Assembly (NCBI RefSeq): GCF_001742145.1
Contig: NZ_CP015749.1
Location: 1,426,001 to 1,490,000, forward strand
Length of the DNA stretch: 64,000 bases
Source of the DNA: Pectobacterium parmentieri
GTDB taxonomy: Bacteria; Pseudomonadota; Gammaproteobacteria; Enterobacterales; Enterobacteriaceae
Direction: 5' to 3'
The notes beneath the pieces are model-generated. The model did no database searches and was not told where the DNA came from. It was given only the letters and a program-made list of their open reading frames with translations. Shown here one piece after another: positions 1-10,100 of the stretch (positions within the stretch are counted from its first letter, which is position 1; each line of letters begins with the position of its first letter). Both the position numbers and the translations under genes were made by a program.

Positions 1-200
1 CCGTAGAGCAGAAAACCAATGGCGGCACCGGGCAGCACGGCGTGGGACATGGCATCGCCCACCAGACTCATACGACGCAGGGTCAGGAATACGCCCACCG
101 GACACGCGCTGAGCGACAGTAGCAATGCACCCACTAACGCTCGGCGCATAAAGCCAAATTCAACAAACGGATTAACGAGCAGATCGTAAAGCCAGAGCAT
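1..200 (-). CDS. Metal ABC transporter permease (ABC-3 family), N-terminal part only
   Basis: The minus strand reads into a protein starting MLWLYDLLVNPFVEFGFMRR at position 200 and running off the left edge. The motif LRRMSLVGDAMSHAVLPG is characteristic of the inner-membrane permeases of zinc/manganese importers (ZnuB/AztB/SitC-type, ABC-3 family). Its ATG overlaps the TAA stop of the ATP-binding gene (TAATG), so the two are translationally coupled in one operon. The Zur-like palindrome upstream of the operon favours zinc as substrate. About 66 residues are visible. Family assignment is firm; the exact metal is inferred. Confidence 0.85.
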   Translation of the reverse strand, partial: MLWLYDLLVNPFVEFGFMRRALVGALLLSLSACPVGVFLTLRRMSLVGDAMSHAVLPGAAIGFLLY

Positions 201-925
201 TATCGAGCCCCTGTCGCGTACCGTGCGGTATTATGCTGACAGAAAACGGGCGAGTGCAGGCTATGCTTCATCACCCAGTCGGTTTCTCCCCAAGCGACCA
301 CCATGCCGTTGACCATCAATGTCTCAGGAAAATGGCGAAGTACCAGTTCAGGATCGTGGATCACCACGATGACCGTACGTTGTTGGGCGTGCCAGCTTTT
401 AATCAGCGCCAGCATCTCTTGTGTGGTCGCTGTATCAATGGCATTAAAGGGCTCGTCGAGCAAAATGATGCTGGCATTCTGGACGATCACCCGCGCAAAC
501 AGAGCACGCTGAAACTGCCCGCCCGACAGGGCGCTGAGTGGCTTATTATCAAAACCAGCCAGCCCGACGGCGGCAAGCGCTTGGGATATACGCACTCGAT
601 CGTCACGGCGATGCCAGCGTAGCAAACCGCGATCCTGCCAGAGCCCCAGCGAGACCAGATCGTGGACGCTGGCAGGAAAGCTACGATCCAGTTCCGATAG
701 CTGTGGTAGATAAGCGATGCGTGCACCCGATGCGATACGGCAGAAGCCCGATAGGGGGTGTAGTATTCCGGCAATCCCTTTCAGTAGCGTTGATTTACCT
801 GAACCGTTTGGTCCGACTACCGCCGTCAGGGAGCCAGTGTTTACCGAACCGCTGACCGCGCTCAATGCTGGATTTCCATTGTAACCGAGGGCTAGTTCTT
901 CGATCTGTACTGCAAAATCCGTCAT
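200..925 (-). CDS. Zinc-type ABC transporter ATP-binding protein
   Basis: This is the cytoplasmic ATPase of a metal importer, about 241 residues. A Walker A (VGPNGSGKST), an ABC signature (LSGGQFQRALFAR), a Walker B (IILLDEPF) and the switch histidine (VVIHD) are all present, so it should be active. It resembles the ATPases of zinc transporters (ZnuC/AztA type). The ATG at 925 (MTDFAVQIEE) is preferred; a TTG at 952 would add nine residues but has no ribosome-binding site. It is the first gene of an operon with the permease downstream. The substrate-binding protein is not visible and may lie beyond the left edge. The 20-bp palindrome at 957-976 sits just upstream, as expected for Zur repression. 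Confidence 0.88.
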   Translation of the reverse strand: MTDFAVQIEELALGYNGNPALSAVSGSVNTGSLTAVVGPNGSGKSTLLKGIAGILHPLSGFCRIASGARIAYLPQLSELDRSFPASVHDLVSLGLWQDRGLLRWHRRDDRVRISQALAAVGLAGFDNKPLSALSGGQFQRALFARVIVQNASIILLDEPFNAIDTATTQEMLALIKSWHAQQRTVIVVIHDPELVLRHFPETLMVNGMVVAWGETDWVMKHSLHSPVFCQHNTARYATGAR

Positions 926-956
926 CTCAGTAATATTCCATTCCAGCGCCAATAGC

Positions 957-976
957 TGTAATGTTATAACATTACA
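957..976 (-). promoter_or_regulatory. Zur-like operator (perfect 20-bp palindrome)
   Basis: TGTAATGTTATAACATTACA is its own reverse complement. The core ATGTTATAACAT matches the proteobacterial Zur box type (ATGTTATANTATAACAT in E. coli). It lies about 30 bp upstream of the transporter ATG, where a repressor would block the promoter. Zur assignment is inferred from motif and context. Confidence 0.7.
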
Positions 977-1211
977 TTAATGAATGTAAATATCTACGAC
1001 ACTTTTTACTGCAAAAGCTGAGATAGATGTTGCGCCAGCGTATCAAGCCCGACCAGCGTGCGGGGAAGATTGACGATGTGACGCCTTTTCGTTGCTTACA
1101 AACGATTCTGAATAACAAGGTCCTGCATTCGCTGTGTTCGAAGTGCATTGTTGATGCGGAAAGAGGCGCGTCATCAACGAACGATCGCTATTATTTCTCA
1201 TCAAAACGCTG

Positions 1212-1239
1212 AGCGAAGGTAAGCGCCTTCGCTTTTTTT
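1212..1239 (+). terminator. Rho-independent terminator without an obvious upstream gene
   Basis: An 8-bp perfect stem (AGCGAAGG / CCTTCGCT) with a six-base loop is followed directly by a run of seven T on the plus strand. No convincing gene precedes it on that strand: a 61-codon frame from 1027 to 1212 has no recognisable product. It may end a small RNA started in the 980-1200 interval, or be left from a lost gene. Confidence 0.7.
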
Positions 1240-1371
1240 GCACCAAAAACCCCTCGATTCTTCCTTGCCATCCCTTCGACGTTCGTGCATAACTTCCAAA
1301 GTCAGAGAGTCAATGACTGGAATTATCATTACAAAACAATATTCATTACGAAACGACACCGGAAAAACGCT

Positions 1372-2433
1372 ATGCTTTTGTTACTCGTTTTGGCTGTGAT
1401 TGCTGTAGCTATTTATAGCTGGTTAAAACAGCCGCAATATATTTCACCAGAGGTGAAACCCCAACCGGAAAATCCACTCTTTCGCGATGGCGCGTTTCAT
1501 AACCCGATCGCACGCCCGACGAGGAACCAAAATCGAATTGCGCTGCTATATCATTTTCTTTTCGGTAAAGATGTTGGCGCGTTACCAGATATCCGCTTGC
1601 CGTCGGAAAAAACCGATCTACATCAGTTAAGTAAAACGGAGAACGTCATCATCTGGATGGGACACTCCAGCTACTTTATTCAACTGGAAGGGAAAACCTT
1701 TCTGCTGGATCCGGTATTTAGCGACAACGCCTCGCCGGTGCCGCGCACCAATATTGCTTTCGAAGGCAGTAATGTGTATTCACCGGAAGACGTTCCCGAA
1801 ATCGACTATCTGCTGATCACTCACGACCATTGGGATCATTTGGATTACCCCACGCTGAACGCGTTACGAGGAAAAATCCGCCGTATTGTCACGTTAACCG
1901 GCGTTGGTTCCTATTTTGTGAAATGGGGCTTTCCCCAGGAAAGCATTACCGAAGGCGACTGGTTCAGTTGCCTGAAAGAGGACGGGGTAGACATTCATGT
2001 GCTTCCTACGCAGCATTTTTCCGGTCGACTCCTCAAGCATAATCAAACGCTGTGGGGCTCATTTGCGCTCATAACAGCACAGCATCGCCTGTATCTCGGT
2101 GGAGATAGTGGCTATGGCCCACATTACAAAGAGATCGCCAAACATCTGGGGGGATTCGATATCGCGATACTGGAATGTGGGCAATACGATCAAAACTGGC
2201 CCCATGTTCACATGAAGCCGGAAGAGTGCGCACAGGCAGCCAGCGATTTACAGGCTAAAGCAGTATTACCGGGCCACAACAGTAAATTTAAGCTGGCGCA
2301 CCACCGCTGGAACGATCCGCTAGAGCGGATTTCGCAGGCGAGTGAAAATCAAGACTGGCGGTTGATGACGCCCCGTATTGGTGAACGCGTTCAGGTTGAT
2401 AACCCGCAGCAGACCTTTAGTCAGTGGTGGTAG
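1372..2433 (+). CDS. Membrane-anchored MBL-fold metallo-hydrolase
   Basis: The protein is a metallo-beta-lactamase-fold hydrolase of the NAPE-PLD/RomA-like group. The metal site is clear: LITHDHWDHLDYPT carries the HxHxDH motif, with LYLGGDSGYG and LPGHNSKF providing later ligands. The N-terminus MLLLLVLAVIAVAIYSWL is a signal anchor, so the enzyme probably faces the periplasm. The ATG at 1372 (353 residues) has GGAAAA upstream; a GTG at 1285 in the same frame would add 29 polar residues before the anchor and is less likely. It is a lone gene between the transporter operon and the T6SS. Substrate unknown; related enzymes act on phospholipid-like or phosphodiester substrates. Confidence 0.85.
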   Translation: MLLLLVLAVIAVAIYSWLKQPQYISPEVKPQPENPLFRDGAFHNPIARPTRNQNRIALLYHFLFGKDVGALPDIRLPSEKTDLHQLSKTENVIIWMGHSSYFIQLEGKTFLLDPVFSDNASPVPRTNIAFEGSNVYSPEDVPEIDYLLITHDHWDHLDYPTLNALRGKIRRIVTLTGVGSYFVKWGFPQESITEGDWFSCLKEDGVDIHVLPTQHFSGRLLKHNQTLWGSFALITAQHRLYLGGDSGYGPHYKEIAKHLGGFDIAILECGQYDQNWPHVHMKPEECAQAASDLQAKAVLPGHNSKFKLAHHRWNDPLERISQASENQDWRLMTPRIGERVQVDNPQQTFSQWW

Positions 2434-3472
2434 TGGGGCAAGAACCAGAGTTACGTTCGTCCTGCCGCTATCATTGATGGGTTACCCCTATCCCCTAAAC
2501 GTCGGGCAGTCAATGAACGCCCGACGTTTAGGGAACACCGCCCTGTTTATCCATCATCGCATCAATTCATTTAAGACCTTTCTGTCCGCGTTGCTGACAC
2601 GTGGGTTCACTCTCGGCTTGCTGTTCCCCGTCGGGCTGATCGCGTTGACTCGTGTAACTTCTCAGGGGATGGCATTGCATTGACCTCTATTCCCGCTAAA
2701 TCCGTGTTTGGCACTCAGCTTTGATGATTTCGCGAAAGATAAGCATCAATTTCTTCATGATTATTTTTAATAAAAATCATGAGAAAATTTCATCTACAAA
2801 TGGGATTATTTCATATTTTTAATGAATTATTCAGACTGCTCCTAGGCCACTGTACAATTATAATACAGATGTGTATTTAAAACCTTTGTTAAAATTTACC
2901 GAAAGCAGTTCCTCCGCTAGCGATGAGTTGAAATTCTGTCAGTATTCTGTAATCTTCCGTAAATATATTAAACAATTTATTGTTAATTTCGATTTCGAAC
3001 CGGAAATTCCTGGTTCGTGCGGTAGCTTTGATAATTTAATTTCAATATCTTATTGTTTTATATTGATATTTTCTTAAATAAAACAAACGCCAGCAGTGAT
3101 TATTTTTAACCATAAAACTCAATTAATTAATTTAATTAACTTGATTTGATGATTATTAAACTGGATATGGCATAAAAAAGCTTAAAGTTTACAAATTAAC
3201 ATGATTTTTTGATTAAAAACTGATCATTAATCTGCGCTTTTGTGTCCTATTCAGAATCCTTTCTTACAAACGCCCCTGTTGCTTCTGTTGCATTTTGAAT
3301 GCTTGATTTAAACCGCTTGTTATTTATATCAAAACAAAACTAATTAACCTTTCTTATGCAATGGTTGATTGATTAACTAACGCGAGTTCGCCGTCAGACA
3401 GACCAGAGTTCTGTGACTCGCCTTGTTCATAACCGGCCTTCGGCCATTTTTTAGGCATTAATGGAACGACAT
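2434..3472. other. Gene-free AT-rich stretch before the T6SS operon
   Basis: No coding frame here looks genuine. The segment is much more AT-rich than both flanks from about 2740 on. It contains the long hairpin at 2493-2533 and presumably the main promoter of the T6SS operon, but I see no unambiguous sigma-70 or sigma-54 element. A GG-N9-GC near 3169 misses the sigma-54 spacing by one base. Confidence 0.6.
2493..2533. repeat. Perfect 15-bp inverted repeat with 11-base loop
   Basis: CCCTAAACGTCGGGC at 2493-2507 is followed at 2519-2533 by its exact reverse complement. There is no T-run on either side, so it is not a standard terminator. It lies about 60 bp after the hydrolase gene and could be a 3'-end stabilising hairpin, a protein site, or the end of a lost element. 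Confidence 0.75.
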
Positions 3473-4042
3473 ATGAAGAGAATGGTGAACCACCGCATTG
3501 TGTTAAGCCTGATGTTTGTTTTTGCTGTCGCGGGCTGTGAAGCTCCGCCAAAAATGACTGACGACACTATCGTCAACAGCACCGTTGACGGCGTCACGTT
3601 GAGTCACCGTTATGCGGTTAAACCACCGGCGCAGTTCAGCCCGATTAATGAAGCCTATCGCGCGCTCTATCCCGCCTCGATCATGACCCGCTCGGATTTT
3701 GGCGGCAACGTGGTGAATTCTCTGAAAAGTGGTGAGACCTACACGGTAATTGGTCAAGTGGAGAACAACTGGTTGGCGTTGGGCGAGCAGGTTCAGGTTG
3801 CCGTTAGACCAGAGGCCGGCACCGCTAAAACGGATGATAAAAAAGTCGCTGAACAGCCCACGACCCAACTGATTGGTTATGTGCCATTCCGCGCGGTGGT
3901 GAAGAGCGAACTGTATGACCAGACGATCAAAGCGGATCAGCCAAAACGCCGCACAGGCGGCAAGAAAAAGACCTGCGTTTCGGTTGATAGTGACAGTAAA
4001 GCCTGCCGAAACACAACTAGCGGTACCTGGATCATCAACTAA
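3473..4042 (+). CDS. T6SS-associated lipoprotein with SH3-like region
   Basis: About 189 residues. The N-terminus is a lipoprotein signal (IVLSLMFVFAVAGCE), with the lipobox Cys after VAG. The middle part (SGETYTVIGQVENNWLALGE) looks like a bacterial SH3 domain, followed by a basic stretch RRTGGKKKT and a final cysteine pair region. ATG at 3473 is chosen because GGAACG lies ahead of it; an in-frame ATG at 3461 is possible. It is the first gene of the T6SS operon, 24 bp ahead of tssJ, and probably acts in the periplasm, perhaps at the TssJLM complex or peptidoglycan. The role is inferred from position only. Confidence 0.75.
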   Translation: MKRMVNHRIVLSLMFVFAVAGCEAPPKMTDDTIVNSTVDGVTLSHRYAVKPPAQFSPINEAYRALYPASIMTRSDFGGNVVNSLKSGETYTVIGQVENNWLALGEQVQVAVRPEAGTAKTDDKKVAEQPTTQLIGYVPFRAVVKSELYDQTIKADQPKRRTGGKKKTCVSVDSDSKACRNTTSGTWIIN

Positions 4043-4065
4043 TCGCGCTGAGCAGGGAGGGCTGA

Positions 4066-4560
4066 ATGATGACAATAATGCAACTGCGCTGCTGGCTGTT
4101 ACCGCTACTGGCATTGCTACTGATTGCGTGCAGCAGCAGTCCCACTCCGGTGGCGCGTTATAACTTGCACTTCCAGGCGCACCCGCAGATCAACAGCGGC
4201 GCACCGCTCAAGGTGCGGGTGATGTTATTGACTTCAGACGCGGAATTCATGTCCGCCGACTTCTACTCCCTGCAGAATCAGCCCGCAGATGCATTGGGTA
4301 GCACGTTGCTCAACAACCAACAGTTTTTCCTGATGTCAGGTCAACTGAGCAAAATGCTTAACGCCAAAAGTCTGCCAGAAGCGCGCTACATTGGCATCAT
4401 GGCGGAGTATCAGGCGCTGGACGGCAAAGTCTGGCGGCTGGCGCTACCGTTCCCAGATGGTGAGAACAGCGCGTTTTGGGCGTTCTGGAAAAGTAACGAC
4501 GATGAGTTGAACGCCCACATGATGGCGGACATCAACGGCCTTCGCGTGGTTAAGCAGTAA
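4066..4560 (+). CDS. tssJ: T6SS outer-membrane lipoprotein TssJ
   Basis: 164 residues with a lipoprotein signal (LLPLLALLLIACSSS). The mature domain YNLHFQAHPQINSG...PLKVRVMLL and the later GAR-like region EARYIGIMAEYQ match the SciN/VasD family. TssJ is anchored in the inner leaflet of the outer membrane and binds the periplasmic end of TssM to build the trans-envelope complex. Length and order (J-K-L-M) are normal. The stop is only a few bases before tssK. An ATG three bases downstream of the first would change little. Confidence 0.93.
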   Translation: MMTIMQLRCWLLPLLALLLIACSSSPTPVARYNLHFQAHPQINSGAPLKVRVMLLTSDAEFMSADFYSLQNQPADALGSTLLNNQQFFLMSGQLSKMLNAKSLPEARYIGIMAEYQALDGKVWRLALPFPDGENSAFWAFWKSNDDELNAHMMADINGLRVVKQ

Positions 4561-4569
4561 AGGATGCCT

Positions 4570-5910
4570 ATGAACAGATCCGAAAAGGTGGTTTGGACCG
4601 AAGGGATGTTCCTGCGTCCTCACCATTTCCAGCAGTCGGAAAATTATCTTCACAGCACACTACGTGATTGGGGCCAGTCGCAACGCGCTTATACCTGGGG
4701 ATTCTTCGATCTGGAGTTTGATGAAGCGCTGCTGCGTCAGGGAAAACTAGCGCTAAGTGCCGCCAGCGGTTGCCTGCCGGATGGCACGTTCTTTTCCTTC
4801 AGCCTGCCGCAACATGGACCAGCACCGCTTGAACTGCCTGCCAATGTTGATCGTGCTAACGTGGTTCTGGCGATCCCAGCCCGCCGCAATGGTCGAGAAG
4901 CGGTGGTGTTTCAGGAGACACAAGATTCTCTGGCGCGCTATCTCGCTTGGGAAACCGAAGTGGAAGATGACAACGCGCAGGCGATCGGCGCGGCTACAGT
5001 ACAGTTCGGTAAACTGCGTTTGCGTCTGATGCTGGAGCAAGATCTCACCGCAGAATGGACGGCAATGGGCGTAGCGCAGGTGATTGAGAAGCGCAGCGGT
5101 AACCACCTGCGCCTTGATACCGATTACATCCCACCGATGCTGGCGCTCAACGGCAGTCGGCCACTGCAAAGCATGCTTAACGATCTGCATGGTCTGATGC
5201 AGCAGCGCAGTCAGCAACTAAGCCAGCGTGCGCAAGGTACTGGTCGCTTCAACAGTGCTGACATGGTCGATTTTATGCTACTGGCCATGCTGAATCGCCA
5301 ACTCGGCCTGCATGCGCATCTGCAACATTTGCCGCTATTGCATCCTGAAACGCTCTACCGCTATTGGTTGCAACTGGCTGCTGAACTCTGTACCTGGATG
5401 CCAGCACGCACGCCTGAACCCTTGCCGCTTTACAACCACGATGACCTGCACGGCTGTTTTACCCGTTTAACGCTGCTGCTGCGTCAGGGGCTATCTCAGG
5501 TAATGGAAGAAAGTGCGATTCAGCTTCCACTCACCCAGCGCTCACACGGTCTCAACGTTGCCACGGTGCCGGAAAGCAGCATGGTACGCGAATTCGGCTT
5601 TGTGCTGGCAGTAAAAGCCAGTGTGCCTGCCGAAGCCCTGAAAACCCACTTCCCAGCACAAATGAAAGTCGCACCAGTTACCAAAATCCGCGATCTGGTT
5701 CAACTGCAACTACCCGGCCTGGTGTTGAAAGCCATGCCGGGTGCACCGCCGCAAATTCCATGGCATGCCGGTTACAGCTACTTCGAGCTGGATAAGAACG
5801 GCGAGCTGTGGAAAGAGATGGAACGCTCCGGTGCGTTTGCACTTCATCTAGCCGGTGAGTTTCCGGGCCTGGACATGGAGTTCTGGGCCATTCGTAGTTC
5901 ATCAGAATAA
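4570..5910 (+). CDS. tssK: T6SS baseplate subunit TssK
   Basis: About 446 residues, the usual length. The opening KVVWTEGMFLRPHHFQQSEN is the hallmark of the family. TssK is a trimeric cytoplasmic adaptor joining the baseplate (TssEFG-VgrG) to the TssL/TssM membrane complex. Two ATGs are available: the one at 4570 has AAAGGA at proper distance, whereas the one at 4564 lies too close to it. No truncation is seen; the C-terminal membrane-complex-binding part ends LDMEFWAIRSSSE. Confidence 0.95.
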   Translation: MNRSEKVVWTEGMFLRPHHFQQSENYLHSTLRDWGQSQRAYTWGFFDLEFDEALLRQGKLALSAASGCLPDGTFFSFSLPQHGPAPLELPANVDRANVVLAIPARRNGREAVVFQETQDSLARYLAWETEVEDDNAQAIGAATVQFGKLRLRLMLEQDLTAEWTAMGVAQVIEKRSGNHLRLDTDYIPPMLALNGSRPLQSMLNDLHGLMQQRSQQLSQRAQGTGRFNSADMVDFMLLAMLNRQLGLHAHLQHLPLLHPETLYRYWLQLAAELCTWMPARTPEPLPLYNHDDLHGCFTRLTLLLRQGLSQVMEESAIQLPLTQRSHGLNVATVPESSMVREFGFVLAVKASVPAEALKTHFPAQMKVAPVTKIRDLVQLQLPGLVLKAMPGAPPQIPWHAGYSYFELDKNGELWKEMERSGAFALHLAGEFPGLDMEFWAIRSSSE

Positions 5911-5929
5911 TCAACGCTGAGCACGCCGC

Positions 5930-7171
5930 ATGATGCAGGAACAACAGAAACCGAACCATGATGCCACGCAGCAGGATATCAACCACCAGAATATGTTGGT
6001 GGCGGCTGCCAACCCGCTGATTAACGCTATTCCTCAGATTCGACACTCCGTCTCCCATGACGATCCGGCACGCCTACGTCAGCAACTGATCGACCAGGTT
6101 CGACTCTTCGAGCTGAACTGCCAGCAGTCTGGCCTGAGTTACGAAGTGATTGTTGGTGCCCGTTATTGTCTATGCACCGCGCTGGATGAAGCCGCTGCGC
6201 TGACGCCGTGGGGTAGCCGTGGAGTGTGGACCAGTAACAGCCTGCTGGTGACATTTCACAATGAAACCTGGGGGGGCGAGAAGTTTTTCCAACTACTGGC
6301 GAAGCTGTCACAGAGTCCGCGTCAGCACATTCTGCTGCTGGAGCTGATCTACTTCTGCCTGCTGCTGGGCTTTGAAGGGCGCTACCGCGTGTTGGATAAT
6401 GGCCGTTCACAGTTGGAAACCATCAAGCAGCGTCTGCTGCAGATGATCAAAAGCGTGCGCGGCAGCTACTTTGCGGCACTCTCTCCCCATCCGACCGATC
6501 AGCCGGTGCTGCGTAAGCGGTGGCGTCCAATGATCCCGTTGTGGGCCTGCGCCGCCGTTGCCGGTTTTGCTGCCTGCTTGTTCTATATTGGCCTTAACTG
6601 GCGTCTCGGTGATTACACCTCGCCAGTGCTGGCCAGCATCTATCAGACGACGCTGCCGGAAGTGAAAATCCGCAATCCTGCACCACCTCCGCCTGCCTCG
6701 TTGAACCTGAAATCCTTCCTGAGACCGGAGATCGATGCCGGTCTGGTCGCGGTACGCGATGAAGCTGACCAAAGCGTGGTAACGCTGAAAGGCGATGGGC
6801 TATTTGCTTCGGCATCAACCGACGTGCGTGGACGCTACGACGTCGTGATTAAGCGCGTTGCGGAAGCGATGAACAACGTGCGCGGCAAGGTTTTGGTGAT
6901 TGGCTACAGCGATAACGTGCCTATTCGCAGCGCCCGTTTTGCCTCCAACTATGAACTCTCGCTGGCGCGTGCGCAGTCGGTGCAAACCCTGTTGCAGCAG
7001 CAGTTGACGCAGCCGTCACGCGTTACAGCCGCAGGGCGTGGCGAAAACCACCCGCTGGTGCCGAATACCAACGCAGAGAATCGCGCTCGTAACCGCCGCG
7101 TAGAGATTACGCTGCTGGTCGCGCCAGACGCGACGCAAGCGGAACTCAACGGCTTGGCGAGAGGGGAGTAA
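5930..7171 (+). CDS. tssL: T6SS inner-membrane protein TssL with OmpA-like C-terminus
   Basis: 413 residues in two parts. Residues about 20-200 form the cytoplasmic IcmH/DotU domain (YCLCTALDEAAALTPWG, LLELIYFCLLLGFEGRYR). One membrane span follows (IPLWACAAVAGFAACLFYIG). The periplasmic C-terminus is an OmpA-type peptidoglycan-binding domain (VLVIGYSDNVPI, ENRARNRRVEITLL). This is the longer 'evolved' TssL that anchors the complex directly to the cell wall, so no separate TagL is needed. Two adjacent ATGs (5930, 5933) are possible. It is followed after three bases by tssM. Confidence 0.95.
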   Translation: MMQEQQKPNHDATQQDINHQNMLVAAANPLINAIPQIRHSVSHDDPARLRQQLIDQVRLFELNCQQSGLSYEVIVGARYCLCTALDEAAALTPWGSRGVWTSNSLLVTFHNETWGGEKFFQLLAKLSQSPRQHILLLELIYFCLLLGFEGRYRVLDNGRSQLETIKQRLLQMIKSVRGSYFAALSPHPTDQPVLRKRWRPMIPLWACAAVAGFAACLFYIGLNWRLGDYTSPVLASIYQTTLPEVKIRNPAPPPPASLNLKSFLRPEIDAGLVAVRDEADQSVVTLKGDGLFASASTDVRGRYDVVIKRVAEAMNNVRGKVLVIGYSDNVPIRSARFASNYELSLARAQSVQTLLQQQLTQPSRVTAAGRGENHPLVPNTNAENRARNRRVEITLLVAPDATQAELNGLARGE

Positions 7172-7174
7172 TCC

Positions 7175-10100
7175 ATGCTGAATATACTTTTTGCTGTGCT
7201 GACCAGCCGTCTCGCTTGGGGCTTTGTTGGTATTACTGCGCTTGCCTTTATCATCTGGGTGATTGGCCCGGTGTTTTCCATTGCCGATTCACGCCCGCTT
7301 GCACCAGAGCATAATCGCATCATCAGTATCGCGCTGCTCTATCTGGTGTGGGGACTGAGTCAGGCGATCCCGCGCCTGTACAACTTCTGGCTTAACCGCA
7401 AGTTGATGTCGAGTCTGGAAACTGGCAAAACCGATGCACCGGAACGCCTGACCAACGAAGAGCAGGCCTTGGCGAGCCGTTTTTCTGAAGCGACGGGTAT
7501 CCTGAAAAAAGCACACTTCCAGCGCAATAGCAGTAAAGGCGCCCCGTTCTGGGCGCAGCGCTTCAGCCATCAATATCTCTATCAGTTACCGTGGTGCATG
7601 ATTATCGGTGCGCCGGGGGCGGGTAAAACCACAGCGCTGGTTAACTCGGGCCTGCAATTCCCGTTAGCGGATAAATTTGGTAAAGCGGCGCTGCGCGGTA
7701 TTGGTGGTACGCGTAACTGCGACTGGTGGTTCACCAACGAAGCGGTGCTGCTGGATACCGCCGGACGTTACGCCACCCAAGAGAGTCAGCAGGAGCGCGA
7801 TGCCAGCGAATGGCATCACTTCCTCGACCTGTTGCGTAAGTATCGCGGTCGCCAGCCGATTAATGGCGTGATCGTCACGCTGAGCGTGTCGGATCTGCTG
7901 ACACAATCACCGGAAGCGATGCGTAATCAGGCCATCGCGCTACGCCAGCGCCTGATGGAGTTGCATGACCGCCTCGGCATTCGCTTCCCGGTGTATGTGC
8001 TGGTGACCAAAACCGACCTGCTCAAAGGTTTCCGCAGCTACTTCGGTTCGCTGGATAAAGCGCAACGCGAACAGATCTGGGGGTTCACCTTCCCGTGGGC
8101 ACAGGCCTCCACCGCTGACTTCGAACTCAACAGCCAGTTCCAAAAGGAATATTCGCTGTTACAACAGCGTCTTGATGCTGGCATGGCCGATACGTTGCTG
8201 GCAGAGAGAGATGGACAGTCGCGCGCAGAGGTCTATCTGTTCCCGCAGGAGTTTGCCGCGTTGCGCCCAATGCTAGCGGATGCGCTTGACACGTTGTTCG
8301 CGCGTTCGGATTTTGAAACCCAGTTCGCACCACGTGGCATCTATTTTGCCAGCGGTACACAGGAAGGTCTGCCGTTTGACCGCGTGATGGGGGAGTTGAA
8401 CCGTGCTCTGCATCTGCCGAGCCAGCGAGAAGGTGGATCCAGACGCTGGGATCAGGTGGATAAAAACGCGCCGATCCCACCGAATAAAGGGCAAAGCTTC
8501 TTCCTGAAAGATGTACTGGAAAACGTTATCTTTCAGGAATCGGGGCTTGCGGGTAGCAACCGTTGGTGGGAACTGCGTAACCGTGCTGGTTTGTGGTCTG
8601 GCTATCTGGCATTGCTGGTGCTGATACTGATTGCCGGGGGGCTGTGGGTTACCAGCTACAGTCAAAATAAATCTTACCTGCAGGAAATCGCGGGCAAAAC
8701 GCCGCAGGTTGAGCAACTCGGCCAGCAACTACAGCGTGAAGGCCACGGTGACTTGTTCGCTCTGGTGCCGTATCTCAATACCCTGCTGCAGTTGCCTAAA
8801 AGCGCTGATTTCTCACTGGACGCGCCGCCGCAGACGCGCCGTATGGGGCTCTATCGCGGGACTGAAATCAACGATGCCACTCAGGCGTTGTATGGCAAAG
8901 CGCTAAAACAGTTGCTGTTGCCGCAGGTGGCGCAAAATATTACGCGCTGGTTGCGCAACGACAACGGCAGCGATGCCGACTACAGCTACGAAGCGCTAAA
9001 GGCGTATCAGATGCTGTATCAGCCGAAGCACTACGACGGTAAGTTCCTGCAGGCATGGCTGATGCTAAATATCTCGCGCGAACTGCCGCAGAACGTCACT
9101 CAGCAGGAAGTTAAACAACTGGCGTGGCATCTACAACAACTGCTGGAGACGCACATCCAGTCTTCGCCATACGCAAAGGATGATGCGTTGATAAAGCGCG
9201 GGCAGGTGCTGATTAACCAAATGCCGCTGTCACAACGCGTCTATGGGCGTCTGAAGCGCCTGCTGCAACGCGATGGCAGCCTGAAATCGGTGACGCTCTC
9301 GGCGCTGGGCGGGCCACAGAGTGAACTGGTGTTCTCTCGTAAAAGTGGTAAGTCGGTTAATGATGGTGTGTCAGGCCTGTTTACACCGGATGGTTACTGG
9401 CAGCGCGTTGATAAGCAAATTGCGCCAGTGACGCAGGCACTGTATCAGGATGATATCTGGGTGTTGGGCGGCATCACGCCGCAGGAAAACAGCCAACAAA
9501 CCGATCTCGCAGTACGCCAATGGTATGTACAGGATTACATTCGTCAGTGGGAACAGTTCCTTAGCGATATCCAACTCAACACTAGTGCTGATTTACCGCA
9601 GCGCATCAACACCGCGCGTTTGCTGTCCGGCAACCATTCACCGTTACGCCAATGGGTGATCAATCTGGGAAAATTGCTGACGCTGACGCGCGAGTCGGCG
9701 GATGAAAAAACGGCACAGGCGCAGTCGTCATCCGGCAACAACGCGACGCGCACGCTGGAAGCGCTGTTCAACTCGATGGATACTAATGCAACGCAGGGGC
9801 AGGGGGCGACGCAGCAGTCACCGGAGCAGGCCGTTGCTGTGCATTTCGCCCCGATTATCGAGTTGGCGCAGCCGTTACAGCCGGGCGGTAACGTGCTGGC
9901 GGTGGACGATTTTCTACATCAGATTGACGATCTCTATCGTTATCTCACCGCGGTGCAGGATGCGGCCAACAGCGGCATGCCGCCACCATCGAACGATGCC
10001 ATCAGCCGCCTGCAGGCCAGTGCTGGCCGTCTGCCGGGTTCGCTGCAGAATATGGTCTCCAGTATGGCGGTTGGTGCCAGCAGCGATGCACAACGCCGTG

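Noticed and set aside
1027..1212. 61-codon frame before the orphan terminator
   Set aside because: No ribosome-binding site, no recognisable sequence and arginine/serine content like random translation; kept only as a small-RNA possibility.
2378..3077. Two short open frames in the gene-free stretch
   Set aside because: One begins inside the hydrolase gene and spans the hairpin; the other is AT-driven. Neither has family features.
3161..3190. Possible sigma-54 promoter ahead of the T6SS operon
   Set aside because: The GG and GC elements are nine bases apart where ten are needed, and the flanks do not match the consensus.
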